From Oenanthe sinensis (taxonomy: Eukaryota; Streptophyta; Magnoliopsida; Apiales; Apiaceae), in assembly GCA_028671895.1 (NCBI GenBank), contig CM053794.1, positions 19,516,501 to 19,580,500 on the forward strand: DNA of 64,000 nucleotides. Direction: 5' to 3'. The notes below the pieces were generated by a model, which was not told the DNA's origin, did not search any database, and saw only the letters and a list, made by a program, of their open reading frames with translations. Both the position numbers and the translations under genes were made by a program. Of this stretch, positions 1-9,130 are shown piece by piece. Position 1 is the first letter of the stretch. Every line of letters begins with the position of its first letter.

Positions 1-1022
1 AATTAAGTCATACTTAATTAATATCATAAATAAAATAAATTATTATTTAATTTAAATTATTTCTCCTTCAAGCATTCTTTGGGTGTGACCCTGTAGGTTA
101 TTATTACATTGGTAATAATTTTAATATCTATTTAAAATTGTAAACAATGAGCGACATCTAGTAATACATCATTGCTACCCAAGTAATAATAATAAAATCA
201 GTGATTTAATTAAGCCTTTCGTGAATAATGTTCCATGTAATATAATCCCTTTAATCTTGATATTATAGATTAAATTCAAGGCATGTCTCGTGTCATCCTC
301 TTCATAATTTAATCTTTATTTTTTTGATCGATGAGTAGACTATTAAAATCAAATCAACATTTGAGCACGGCCATGCATTTCATAATCTCATTCAAACAAG
401 AGGCCAATAATATCACTCCTGAAATTAAGAGGATTAAATCTCATCTAAATCATTCATATTTCTTATACGATTTATAATATACCAAATGTCCAATTTTATC
501 ATCGCCCGTTCAAAAGTAACTTTTAATGTAATCAAGGTATATTAATTCTAATATAGAAATATAATGATTTCAGGTCTAAGGATCATTACACCATTATCAC
601 AGTGAGAATTACTTATGACACTTATTAACATGTAGAATCTCATGGCGGGTCATTCCAGTGCCATGCATTGAGAAATGCACTTATGTTCTTGACTTTAGTA
701 TCACCATACTTATAACCAATGAGATGTGGTCATCTGTCAACAAACATACTAGTCTTTGTGCATTATTATTCTCCTTGAATAATAATACTCGACTAGAGAA
801 TTTTAGGAATAAGATACTATTCATATAATCTCATTTTTAAGTCACATACTTAAAGATATATAATATGTATCAAAATTCTAAGGACATTTATTATGCTTTC
901 AATTTATTACGCAGTAAATAAAACATAATAAATAAATAATAATAAATAAAATATAATCCTTAATAATAAAATATTTTCCTTAAAATATAAAAATATTTAT
1001 CTCTAGGGCTCAATTACTAACA
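1..1022 (-). mobile_element. Y: partial Ty1/copia LTR, reverse orientation
   Basis: Read on the minus strand from 1022, the sequence begins TGTTAGTAATTGAGCCCTAG and then runs through AT-rich DNA. This start, and the phrases after it, recall the LTR type of Angela/Tork-like copia elements (TGTTGGAA..TATGCCCTAG starts). The other LTR terminus lies beyond base 1, so a TSD cannot be checked; the bases just after the LTR are gatga (1023-1027). No ORF or protein similarity is visible. It abuts a decayed Z ORF3, so Y probably inserted into Z. The family assignment is from memory of LTR starts and is moderate at best. Confidence 0.5.
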
Positions 1023-1958
1023 GATGATTTAAAGTAGAAAAAGTGAAATGCAAAGAAATTTATAGAGGACTTAGAAGATAGAAGGATTTCTAGAGATAAG
1101 GAGACATTATTAATGATTGAAAAAGAAAGAAGATTGAAGATTCAAAGAAGAATACAGAGTTGGTGACCAAAGCAGCAAAATCAGAAAATTTGGATGACTT
1201 CATTCCACAGACTAGAGTTGTAAATGATAGTGCGATTGAAGCTGCACATGAAGCTAATCTTCATACAGAAAAATTTCTCTAGGAGAAAAAAGAGATTTTA
1301 GAAGAGAAGAGAAAAGTTGCAATGGCCAAGAAGAAGTCAAGTATCCATCAAGGTGAAGCTCAGAAAATTTTGGTTTAGAAAACCCTACAACTTACTCAAG
1401 AAAAAATTAAGGATGAGGTGATGATTGAAGGATACAGAATGACAGGAACTTCTAGTCATAAATGAAAAAGGATTAATACCAGTCAGAACTCAACCTACAA
1501 CTTCTATTCATGAGGAGTCAATGAGGTTGGAGTATGAAAATGGTTCAAAAATCTCTTATTCAATGAAAGTGATAATGAAGCAGGGACACAATGTGTTGAA
1601 AACCATTCTATCACTTCTCAACAAAAGATACAAACTCAATGTCACAATTGCTCAGCAAATCCAACATCAAATCACAAAGCTAAGGAGGGCAAAGGCTGAA
1701 GCTGAACCTGATTCACTCCTTAAGTTATGGAATTCTCAAGTCGAGAATGTGGTTTTGGAGCCAAAGTATGCCATGATTTTTACAGATGTTGAAGGCAATA
1801 CAAAATACTTTGATATCTGTAAATATCTGGATAAAATCACAGATGAAGAAATTCATTATTTGATGAGGCAGCTTGGAGAATCTGATGAGGATGAGGCAAT
1901 TTTGAGGAGTTACTTTATGAGGCACTTAAAAGAAAATGCTGAGAAAAAGAAGAAGTGA
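1023..1958 (+). pseudogene. Z ORF3 remnant (C-terminal part)
   Basis: An open stretch of 145 codons (1521-1958) ends in a lysine-rich tail. Upstream to 1023 the same kind of charged, coiled-coil-like protein continues but is broken by stops (for example near 1035 and 1279) and frame changes. The segment with KYAMIFTDVEGNTKYFDI matches the layout of the A ORF3 C-terminus (KFSLKYVDTEGND... followed by an acidic/lysine helix), and it lies about 190 bp before a polypurine tract and LTR, exactly where ORF3 ends in A. It is therefore read as the end of the third ORF of Z. The role of ORF3 is unknown. The beginning is missing because Y interrupts it. Confidence 0.55.
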
Positions 1959-2135
1959 GTGAAGAATTAAGAACATGAAGAATTGAAGACATTTGAGCCA
2001 CTTGCAGAAATTATTCATCAACTGGTACTTCCAAATTTAAAGTGCTTTTAAGTTTCATGATTCTATTTGAATGAATATAGTTAAGGGTTTTTGTTATCAT
2101 CAAGAAGATTGATACATGTTCATGTCACAGACACA

Positions 2136-2148
2136 AATAGGGGGAGAT
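2136..2148 (+). other. Z polypurine tract
   Basis: AAATAGGGGGAGAT lies directly before the LTR start TGTTAGGAAT. Plus-strand primer site for reverse transcription. Confidence 0.75.
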
Positions 2149-2239
2149 TGTTAGGAATCTATATGTAACTTGATGATAACTTTAATCTGAGAATCATAGA
2201 AATTTTAATTGATGTAACTGATTAATTGATATAAAAATT

Positions 2240-2720
2240 ATAAATATCGATTGTTCAAGAAACCATTTATCAGTTGAAATGTTTATGTGAATCAACTGAT
2301 AATATGGATTGTAGCATATTTGTACTTAGTCTATTTCAATTGATATGACTTAAATAAATTGATATTGTTCTCATCAATTGTATATCTTGAATCAAGTGAT
2401 ATAGGTCATCAACTGATGTATAACTTAGGCTGTCAAATTGTAATTATTTGAAGACAAGAATTTTATACAAGTGAAGGGTGATCAATTAATATGGAAGAAT
2501 GAATGGATGAAGGACCGATTGATGTCAAGTCAAGTCAATATTGAAGACCATCAATTGATATGAAGACCATCGATTGATATATCGATTGATAACTTCTATC
2601 AATTGATAAGTCAAAAGCAATTATCAATCGATGGATACAAAGATCAATCGAAGAGCAATATCAGTTGATGGATACAAGGAAGAATCAATTGATATGCTTA
2701 ATAACAAATTATCAATTGAT
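2240..2720 (+). repeat. Z U3 array of ATCAATTGAT-like palindromes
   Basis: About 15-18 imperfect copies of ATCAATTGAT, ATCGATTGAT and ATCAACTGAT follow each other with 10-40 bp spacing, densest at 2550-2710. The core TCAATTGA is a perfect palindrome. It lies upstream of the TATA box at 2944 and so is part of the Z promoter region. Confidence 0.8.
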
Positions 2721-2943
2721 AGGAACTACAAAAAGAGACAAATTGTCAGGAATCTTCAGACTAAAGTACTACTATGGGAGACAGTCTACATTGACTATGA
2801 AGACTCAGATTGAAGCGGTCTTTCCAAGATTGAAGACATTTTTTAAAATAGAAATAGACGGAATGGAAAAATTGATTTGTACACATTTCCAGAATAGGTA
2901 TTTTTGTTTTACTCTATTCTTGAAATTGTAAACACTCTTTTAG

Positions 2944-2951
2944 TATATAAA
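2944..2951 (+). promoter_or_regulatory. TATA box, Z LTR
   Basis: TATATAAA in U3, downstream of the motif array. Confidence 0.6.
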
Positions 2952-3304
2952 TAAGAGTGGTATCATTATTAGAAAATATATAGAAGTTAGACAATATCTC
3001 AGAATCAACTGTTCAAGCCTTAGAGCAATTTATAAGATCAGTTGATTCATTTTCTAATTTTGTAAAAGCAGCTAGGTTTTATTAACCTAGATTATTTGAG
3101 AAATATATACACTGATGGAAAAATCAATTCATCGGTAATTCTAAAAATATCATTGTTCAATTCAGTTTTAAGTTTCATTATTCATATATTTTCTCTCAAA
3201 CACTCATATCTATAAGAACAAATATTAAAACGGAAAAAGTTTTAATAATTTGTATTCAACCTCCCATTCTACAAATTATAGTGACATTGTTTTGGGAAAT
3301 AACA

Positions 3305-3779
3305 ACATATAAATCAACACTTCTAATCTTGTTTTATTTTAAATTTTCAATTTAACATTTGACTAGATATAAAATTTTAAATTCTATTATTTTACGTAAA
3401 TCAACACCTCTCGTGACAAAAAGTCTAAATAAAATGATTGTAAAATTATTAATATACCCCTATTTGATAAGAAAATAATAAAAATATATTTACATCTTTA
3501 TTAATATTAAAAATCATAATTTTGCAAGAGGCAAGAATAGAACATCATCTTTGTGGATTTAATTCAAAGTCATAACCATTCATATAAAAAGTTTTTTATT
3601 TCATTTGAAAAATCATTTTACATAAATCACCACATTTTATCTTATTTGATTTTAAGTTTTTATTTTAATATTTGACTAGATACAAAATTCTTCATTTTAC
3701 TCTGAATATTATTTTACAAAAATCAACCACTCTCATTTTATCCAATTTTGAGTTTTCACTTTAACATTTTATTATAATA
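3305..3779. repeat. AT-rich spacer with diverged repeat units
   Basis: No coding potential. A unit beginning AAATCAACAC and containing CATTTGACTAGATA-AAAATT occurs near 3311 and 3626. A third copy at 3720 (AAATCAACCACTC...) is cut by the start of the B LTR. This is probably old repeat or flanking DNA between Z and B. Confidence 0.5.
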
Positions 3780-5211
3780 TATAAAGCATAATGTAACGTA
3801 ACTTAATATGTAACTGAAGATACTAACTCAACACCTGAAAACATATAACTAATATTACATTAAACATGAATCGACTGCGAATCAGTTCTAATTTGAAGAA
3901 GCATTATCCTAAGTATCAGTGGAAGACTTGAATTCATTAAAGATTGTTGAAAGTTCATTAACATGTTCAAGCATCAGCACTGAATAAAGTTTAAGTGGTT
4001 AAGAGATTCGATTTATAATAAAGGAAATACAACATATAAGATAGAAGATTCCAGTGAATTACAGAAGCATTCATTTATCAACAGGGAATAGAACCAATTG
4101 TATAGTCAACAAGATGTGATGATCAAGATCGTGTTTGTCATTTATGAACCAGACCAGTTGCACTAAACGTCATCACAAGTGGTATTGAGAAGTGCATCTG
4201 AGAATCAAAAGAATTGGTTAAGGGATGACAAACTAAGCAAAGAATCAAGTTGACAAAAAAAGGTAAATCAATAGAACTTGATCCAAGGCAGTAGACAATT
4301 TGTTAAGTACTGAAAAATATTTTAAGTATAAATCGCCTGCATCTCACAAAGGGCCGATTGTTATAACACATTATCATTGGCCGATTATTAAGCCACTAGA
4401 ACTTGGAAGAAGGTAATCTTGCCAATTGTTATGAGCAAGACTTGGGCGATTGTTAAGTCACTAGTGGAAAAGAAGATTGACTGATTGTTATCAAAATAAG
4501 TCATTTCAAACAAATAATCATTCTGATTGTTAGAGCATTAACAATCTAGCTGATTGTTAAGGCTTTAACAATCCAACCGATTGTTATCAAGCTCAAGGCA
4601 TACAACCGATTGTTATCCCACTAAATAATAATCCATCTGATTATCATAAGTTACTTAAATCAAATTGACTTAAGTGATTTATTAACAGTCCGATTGTTAT
4701 TCCAAGACACATCGATTGTTATGTTTTAATTCCATGATTGTTGGTAAATTAGAATGGAAACAATTCAAATTACTTGGCCCTCATTAAGCCACGTATGTGA
4801 GTTGGTAAAAGCCTACACTTAAAGCATCAAAGACTTCATCTTGGTTATTCATTCAACTGCAGAACAAGTGGAGAGAAAATATTCAGATCATTCAAGACGA
4901 ATATACCCAGAATCTTTTTGAGAAACTATTATATTATATTGATTGTATTGATTGCTTGTAACGAAACCTTACATCTGTAGACTAGTGAATCATTGTATCT
5001 AACCTCCATGTTAGAAATGTAGCATCCCTCGGGGATTATATTAATAAAATGATATATTCCCCGAACAAACTATGTTCATATTCTTATGACTAGCATTTGA
5101 TTATGTATACCTGATTTCGAAGTCTAAGTCCAAATAGTATATTCCGCGAAGAAAGTTAAAAACTTGACATTTAATATTCAATACCCCTTCTATGATATTT
5201 GGGGACTAACA
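3780..5211 (+). repeat. B 5' LTR (about 1.43 kb)
   Basis: Ends GGGGACTAACA at 5211, followed by the primer-binding site. The start is placed at TATAAAGCATAATGTAACG (3780) because F begins TGTAATGCATAATGTAACG and E begins TGTAAAGCATAA; the TG terminus would then have mutated to TA. An alternative start is TG at 3792. U3 carries a CCGATTGTTA array. The end carries the shared phrase ATTCAATACCCCTTCTA. No matching 3' LTR is in the window. Confidence 0.75.
4354..4742 (+). repeat. B U3 array of CCGATTGTTA motifs
   Basis: About 14 copies of C(C/T)GATTGTTA and variants, several in inverted order as TTAACAATC (for example 4545-4575). Spacing is roughly 20-40 bp. The motif is specific to this LTR in the window. 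Confidence 0.8.
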
Positions 5212-5212
5212 A

Positions 5213-5225
5213 TTGGTATCAGAGT
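5213..5225 (+). other. B primer-binding site
   Basis: TTGGTATCAGAGTC two bases after the LTR end; it matches the 3' end of plant initiator tRNA-Met (TGGTATCAGAGC type). Confidence 0.8.
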
Positions 5226-5361
5226 CACGCTGATTGATATTACAAACCAGGATCTAGTGTTTAGACTTCAGTGTTAAGCTTCTCGGAATTTTTTGTGAAT
5301 TTTTAAATTTTAAAAAATTTTCACTTTGAAAATTTTGAACTTTAAAAAGTTTTAAAAAATT

Positions 5362-7905
5362 AGATATCACGAGTTCTCAGAAAGTTGGAAGTATCAAGGT
5401 TCCTCAGTTCGACAGAGTAAACTACAATCTCTAGAAAAGAAAGATGACACGGTTCATCAAGGCTGCAAACCCTTTATACATAGGCATCTTGGAGAATGAA
5501 CTGTTTGTACCGATGAAGATAATTCCTGAATCCATAATGGATGGAGTACGAGTTCCTCAGAGGTCTACTCCAAAGGATCCTACAGAGTTCACTAACTTGG
5601 AAAAAGAAATTGTTGCATTGGACATATGCCTCTAGCTAATTTTAGTTGATTATATGGATTCCGACATGAGCCATCAGATATTGAACTGTAATAATGGAAA
5701 ATGCATATGAGATACCATTGAGCTGATAATGAAAGGAACAGAAGAGGTTAAGGAAAACTAGTTGGATATTCTGACATCGAGATATGAAGCGTTCAAATCT
5801 TTACCTGGAGAGACTATTACTCAGGTCTTTGAGAGATACAACAAATTGCTAATGAATTGAACATCCAAGGCAAGAATTATCCGTTAATGGAAACAAATAG
5901 GAAATTCATGCTAAATCTTCCACACCACGTCGAGCATCAAATTTCATCAATTAGGGAAATGGATAACTTTAATATGATTCCCCTTGAGAAATTGTATGGC
6001 AAGATGAAAACCTATGGGATGGAACAAGAACAAAGATTAATCACCTATGGTTCTGGCTCAATGGATAGTGAGATAGCAGCATTGTTGAAGACCACTGCTC
6101 TTGTGGCTATTGAAAGTAAAGCTTCTGAATCTAAGGTTATTGAGACCAAAACTGGTGGATTATAGAAGCTGAAATGGCTACAGATAATCAATTTGTGAAT
6201 GCAGATTTTTATTCATTAGAAGAACTTAAGGAAATGGAAGACAAATCCATAGCATACTTGGCAGGGCGTTTCAAGCACATCAGATTCAGAAGGAATCCCA
6301 AGTATAAGAAGAGTTCAAGTAGCAAGTTTCAGAAATATGGATCATTCTCTAGGTCCAGTTCAAGAGGTGGTTATAAATTAAATATGGTTGATCGAAGTAA
6401 GTTTCGGTGCTACAACTACAGTGAACTAGGAAACTTTGACACTGAATGCAGAAAACCAAAACAAGCTATGATGAGTTGAAGAGGGAAAATGAGAAGCTGA
6501 AGCAGAAATTTGATGCCTTGATAGCAAAACATCAGGGTAAAGCCTATATTGCTGAGGGAAAAACTAGGATGATACAGACTCTGAAGGAGAAGAGAATATG
6601 TGAACTTTACACTTATGGAAGACTCTTCAGAGGAATCACCATCATCTCAGATACCTATTCTCACCACAGTTGATATGTCTCTATCTGAATATAAAAGAAC
6701 GGTTAATGATTTAAGTATAGAGATATTCAATGTTCACACAAGTATGCTAGTTATTGAAGGAGAAAATGCTAGACTACTTGCAAAGATTAAAAAACTTGAA
6801 AATGAAAATGAACAACTAGAACTTGTAGTTATAACAGTTAAAGACCTTAAAGAAATAAATGAATATCTAGAGAATAAGGTTAACTGTAATGCAGAGGTAG
6901 AGAAAGCACTTGGGGCTATGATTTCTGAACTTGAATTTAAGGTAGTATCTTATAAGGATTCAGTTGTTGTGGCTAAAGAAATCATGGATAAGCAGAGACT
7001 ATAAAACAATACGTGTATAGGCTTTGATTATAATGATTTTTACAAGAGAAAGAATAAGGGTAAAGGGAAAGTAACATTCAATACCTCTAGTGATGTTTAC
7101 TTAGAAAATGAGAATGTTCCCAGTGTCCTTAAGAATGTTAGTAAAACCATCTTTAGGCCAACACTCATAGAACCCTTAGATGAAGAAGCTCTTATAAGGA
7201 ATCATGAGTTGCTTGTTGAGGATCAACTGAAAGAAAAGGAAATTGAAGAGAAAGTTGAAAAAAAGGAAGGATCTAATAAGCCTGCAAAATATGTTAAAAT
7301 TGAAAGTGTTAAAATTGAAACAGGTAGTAGCAAATCCAAGACGAAGGCTAATAGAAATGGAAAAGTAGGTGTTCTCCTACACCTGCACCTACTGCACCTA
7401 GGAAATTGTGTAATAATTGAAACTCTATTGGAAACCTTACACATGTATGTAAAAAGGTTAAAGTAGAAGATAAAGTTGCTAATTTGCAGAATTCATTTAA
7501 CATGAATAGTTCTCATTTGCCAAAGATAAAGTTGTTAATTTGCAGAATTCATTTAACATGAATAGTTCTCATTTGCCATGTAGTATTGATGGATGTATGC
7601 CATGTGCTTTTAATATAATACATGCCTATTTTAATTTGATGAATGCATCTACTTCTAGTATTTGCAAAGACACAAAAAAAGGCATAAACAAGAAAAAGGT
7701 TAGGGCAAATACTGTCAGTCCTCCTAAATTTATGAAGGAGACCCAATCCCCTAACCTAAAAGACACTTATGTCAAGGCTTAGGTAAAGGACTTGAGTTCA
7801 GTCAATGTGGAACTTAAGAATGTTAAAACAGAGCCTGTTACAACACCTTCAAAGATCTCTAAATTTCTTGGGCCCAAACAAGTTTGGGTGCCATAGAAGG
7901 TTAAT
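5362..7905 (+). pseudogene. B gag, broken
   Basis: This aligns by eye with the intact C gag (19442-21877) in order along its length: the N-terminal gag domain (KVGSIKVPQFDRVNYNL), a middle helical part, a knuckle, coiled coil and a Cys motif. It is broken by many in-frame stops and frame changes; fragments are open at 5444-5635, 5857-6165, 6174-6479, 6600-7004, 7209-7466 and 7540-7782. The start codon is lost near 5362. The conserved Trp before KRKM is a TAG at 5432. The knuckle at about 6406-6450 has lost its second Cys and its His. The PCSIDGCMPCAFN motif (about 7575-7615) is preserved. It ends with the WVP phrase near 7890, as C ends in WVPKKA. Confidence 0.8.
7468..7577 (+). repeat. 56-bp tandem duplication inside B gag
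   Basis: The unit starting AGATAAAGTTG at 7468 is repeated at 7524 with one or two changes. 56 is not a multiple of three, so it shifts the frame. Confidence 0.9.
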
Positions 7906-8426
7906 CACATTGTGTTTGCAAGGCACATGACAGAATGGTAAAGTCATGTGGGTTCTGGACAGTGGATGCTCAAGGCATATGAAACGAGACAAGACCTTGC
8001 TATCCAATGTGGTTGAAAAGACCGGCCCGGTTATAACCTTTGGAGATGACAACAAAGGATTCACTACGGGATATGGTAATATGAAAGTTATGTTATGAAT
8101 ATATTCATTTGATGATGTACAAAATATTAGAACAGGGTCGAGATTAGTTTATCTGAAAGAAGGGTTAATCACATTGTGTTTGCAAGGCACATGACAGAAT
8201 GGTAAAGTCATGTGGGTTCTGGACAGTGGATGCTCAAGGCATATGAAACAAGACAAGACCTTGCTATCCAATGTGGTTGAAAAGACCGGCCCGGTTATAA
8301 CCTTTGGAGATGACAACAAAGGATTCACTACGGGATATGGTAATATGAAAGTTATGTTATGAATATATTCATTTGATGATGTACAAAATACTAGAACAGG
8401 GTCTATATTAGTTTATCTGTAATAAG
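7899..8426 (+). repeat. 264-bp tandem duplication across the B/A1 junction
   Basis: 7899-8162 and 8163-8426 are direct repeats with a few mismatches. Each copy holds the B protease start and then the first 66 bp or so of the A1 LTR (TG at 8091 and at 8355). Because the unit contains the B/A1 junction, the duplication happened after A1 inserted. Copy 1 ends in AGTTTATCTG followed by a short AAAGAAG filler. Confidence 0.9.
7908..8354 (+). pseudogene. B pol, protease start (duplicated)
   Basis: The frame reads WVLDSGCSRHMKRDKTLLSN, the aspartic protease active site D-S-G with the HM that follows in copia elements. It appears twice because of the 264-bp duplication (near 7950 and 8214). It runs to GYGNMKV, where A1 interrupts, and resumes at 45571. 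A pre-junction TTTGCAAGG (7916-7923) stands where the other elements have TGCAGGG. The product would be the pol polyprotein, but decay elsewhere makes the gene dead. Confidence 0.8.
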
Positions 8427-8445
8427 TGTCTCTGAAATGTATAAT

Positions 8446-8620
8446 CAGAGTCTAGATAGTCAACATTCATGTTATTTGTACTTAGAAGAATTTCTGTAGA
8501 AAGTGAAACCAGAGTCTGCATGAAGATCAGAGTCTGGAAGGTAATCAGAGTCTATAGACTATCAGAGTCTATTATCTATCAGAGTCTACATGTAATCAGA
8601 GTCTGAAGATTTCAGAGTCT
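8446..8620 (+). repeat. A1 5' LTR U3 array of CAGAGTCT
   Basis: Eight exact CAGAGTCT octamers, most in the context ATCAGAGTCTA or ATCAGAGTCTG, at 15-35 bp spacing, all in one orientation and all upstream of the TATA box. Confidence 0.95.
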
Positions 8621-8815
8621 ATACAGTTGAGGATAAATTTGGAAGAAGATCACAGGAATGGAAAGTCTTCGAAGATCAAGATAAATATATTGCAGATATG
8701 CTATGGGAAAGAAAGAGAATTCTAGAAGGAAACTGTTAACTAATAATTAGGAATTCTATTCCTATTGTAATTTATCTTTCTGTTATTAGTTGATAGGCAG
8801 CTCTCTATATAAACT

Positions 8816-8823
8816 CTATGTAA
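8816..8823 (+). promoter_or_regulatory. TATA box, A1 5' LTR
   Basis: TATATAAA, about 200 bp downstream of the motif array; the same box is in the 3' LTR at 45284-45291. Confidence 0.7.
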
Positions 8824-9094
8824 CCTAATTGTAAAGGTGTGGAAGTCGAAGCATAATTATCTGAGTGAAATTTTGTGAGAGCATAGAGATAGAGAGAGTT
8901 GCTGTGATAAACACAGAGAAGATGCTAGGGTCTTTGTACACCCTAGGAGAGTTTTGTATTCACAAATCAATAATACAAAACAGTACTTATTCATATTTTT
9001 GTGTTTGAGTTTGTTCTTAATTTGATTTTAAAACAGGCAGAAAAGACATACAAGTATTCAACCCCCCCTTCTACTTGTACGACTGAGAAAACAA

Positions 9095-9107
9095 TTGGTA
9101 TCAGAGA
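9095..9107 (+). other. A1 primer-binding site
   Basis: TTGGTATCAGAGA one base after the LTR; a tRNA-Met type primer site. Confidence 0.85.
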
Positions 9108-9130
9108 CTAACGTTTAAAATCGATCAAAG

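Larger units (their letters stand above)
1023..3304 (+). mobile_element. Z: 3' part of a sirevirus-like copia element
   Basis: This is the surviving 3' end of an element: an ORF3 remnant, a polypurine tract and a complete-looking LTR, all on the plus strand. Its gag and pol lie outside the window or were removed when Y inserted. The order ORF3, AAATAGGGGGAGAT, LTR starting TGTTAGGAAT is the same as in A1 (ORF3, 44801 tract, 44809 LTR), which supports the assignment. A TSD cannot be checked because the 5' LTR is absent. Confidence 0.7.
2149..3304 (+). repeat. Z 3' LTR (1156 bp)
   Basis: Starts TGTTAGGAATC straight after the polypurine tract and ends GGGAAATAACA. The final 60 bp contain TTGTATTCAACCTCCCATTC, the same near-terminal phrase as in the B, A, C, D and E LTRs. 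A TATA box (TATATAAA, 2944-2951) marks the promoter. U3 holds a dense ATCAATTGAT-type array. The exact 3' base (3304 or 3307) is uncertain because the 5' LTR is not available. Confidence 0.8.
8355..9093 (+). repeat. A1 5' LTR (739 bp)
   Basis: Starts TGTTATGAATATATTC (the 3' copy has TGTTAGGAAT) and ends GAGAAAACA before the PBS. It holds eight CAGAGTCT motifs, a TATA box at 8816-8823 and the phrase AAGTATTCAACCCCCCCTTC near the end. Compared with the 3' LTR it lacks one 17-bp motif unit and about 7 bp near 8428. Confidence 0.95.

Noticed and set aside
1..1022. Y as intergenic host DNA or promoter
   Set aside because: The reverse-strand terminus TGTTAGTAATTGAGCCCTAG and its abrupt junction with Z ORF3 fit an LTR better, although without a TSD check.
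8086..8095. 8091 as the true A1 5' end
   Set aside because: 8091 is the duplicated junction in copy 1; only 8355 continues into a complete LTR.
8446..8620. CRISPR-like array
   Set aside because: Spacing is irregular, units are 8 bp, and it is inside a plant LTR.
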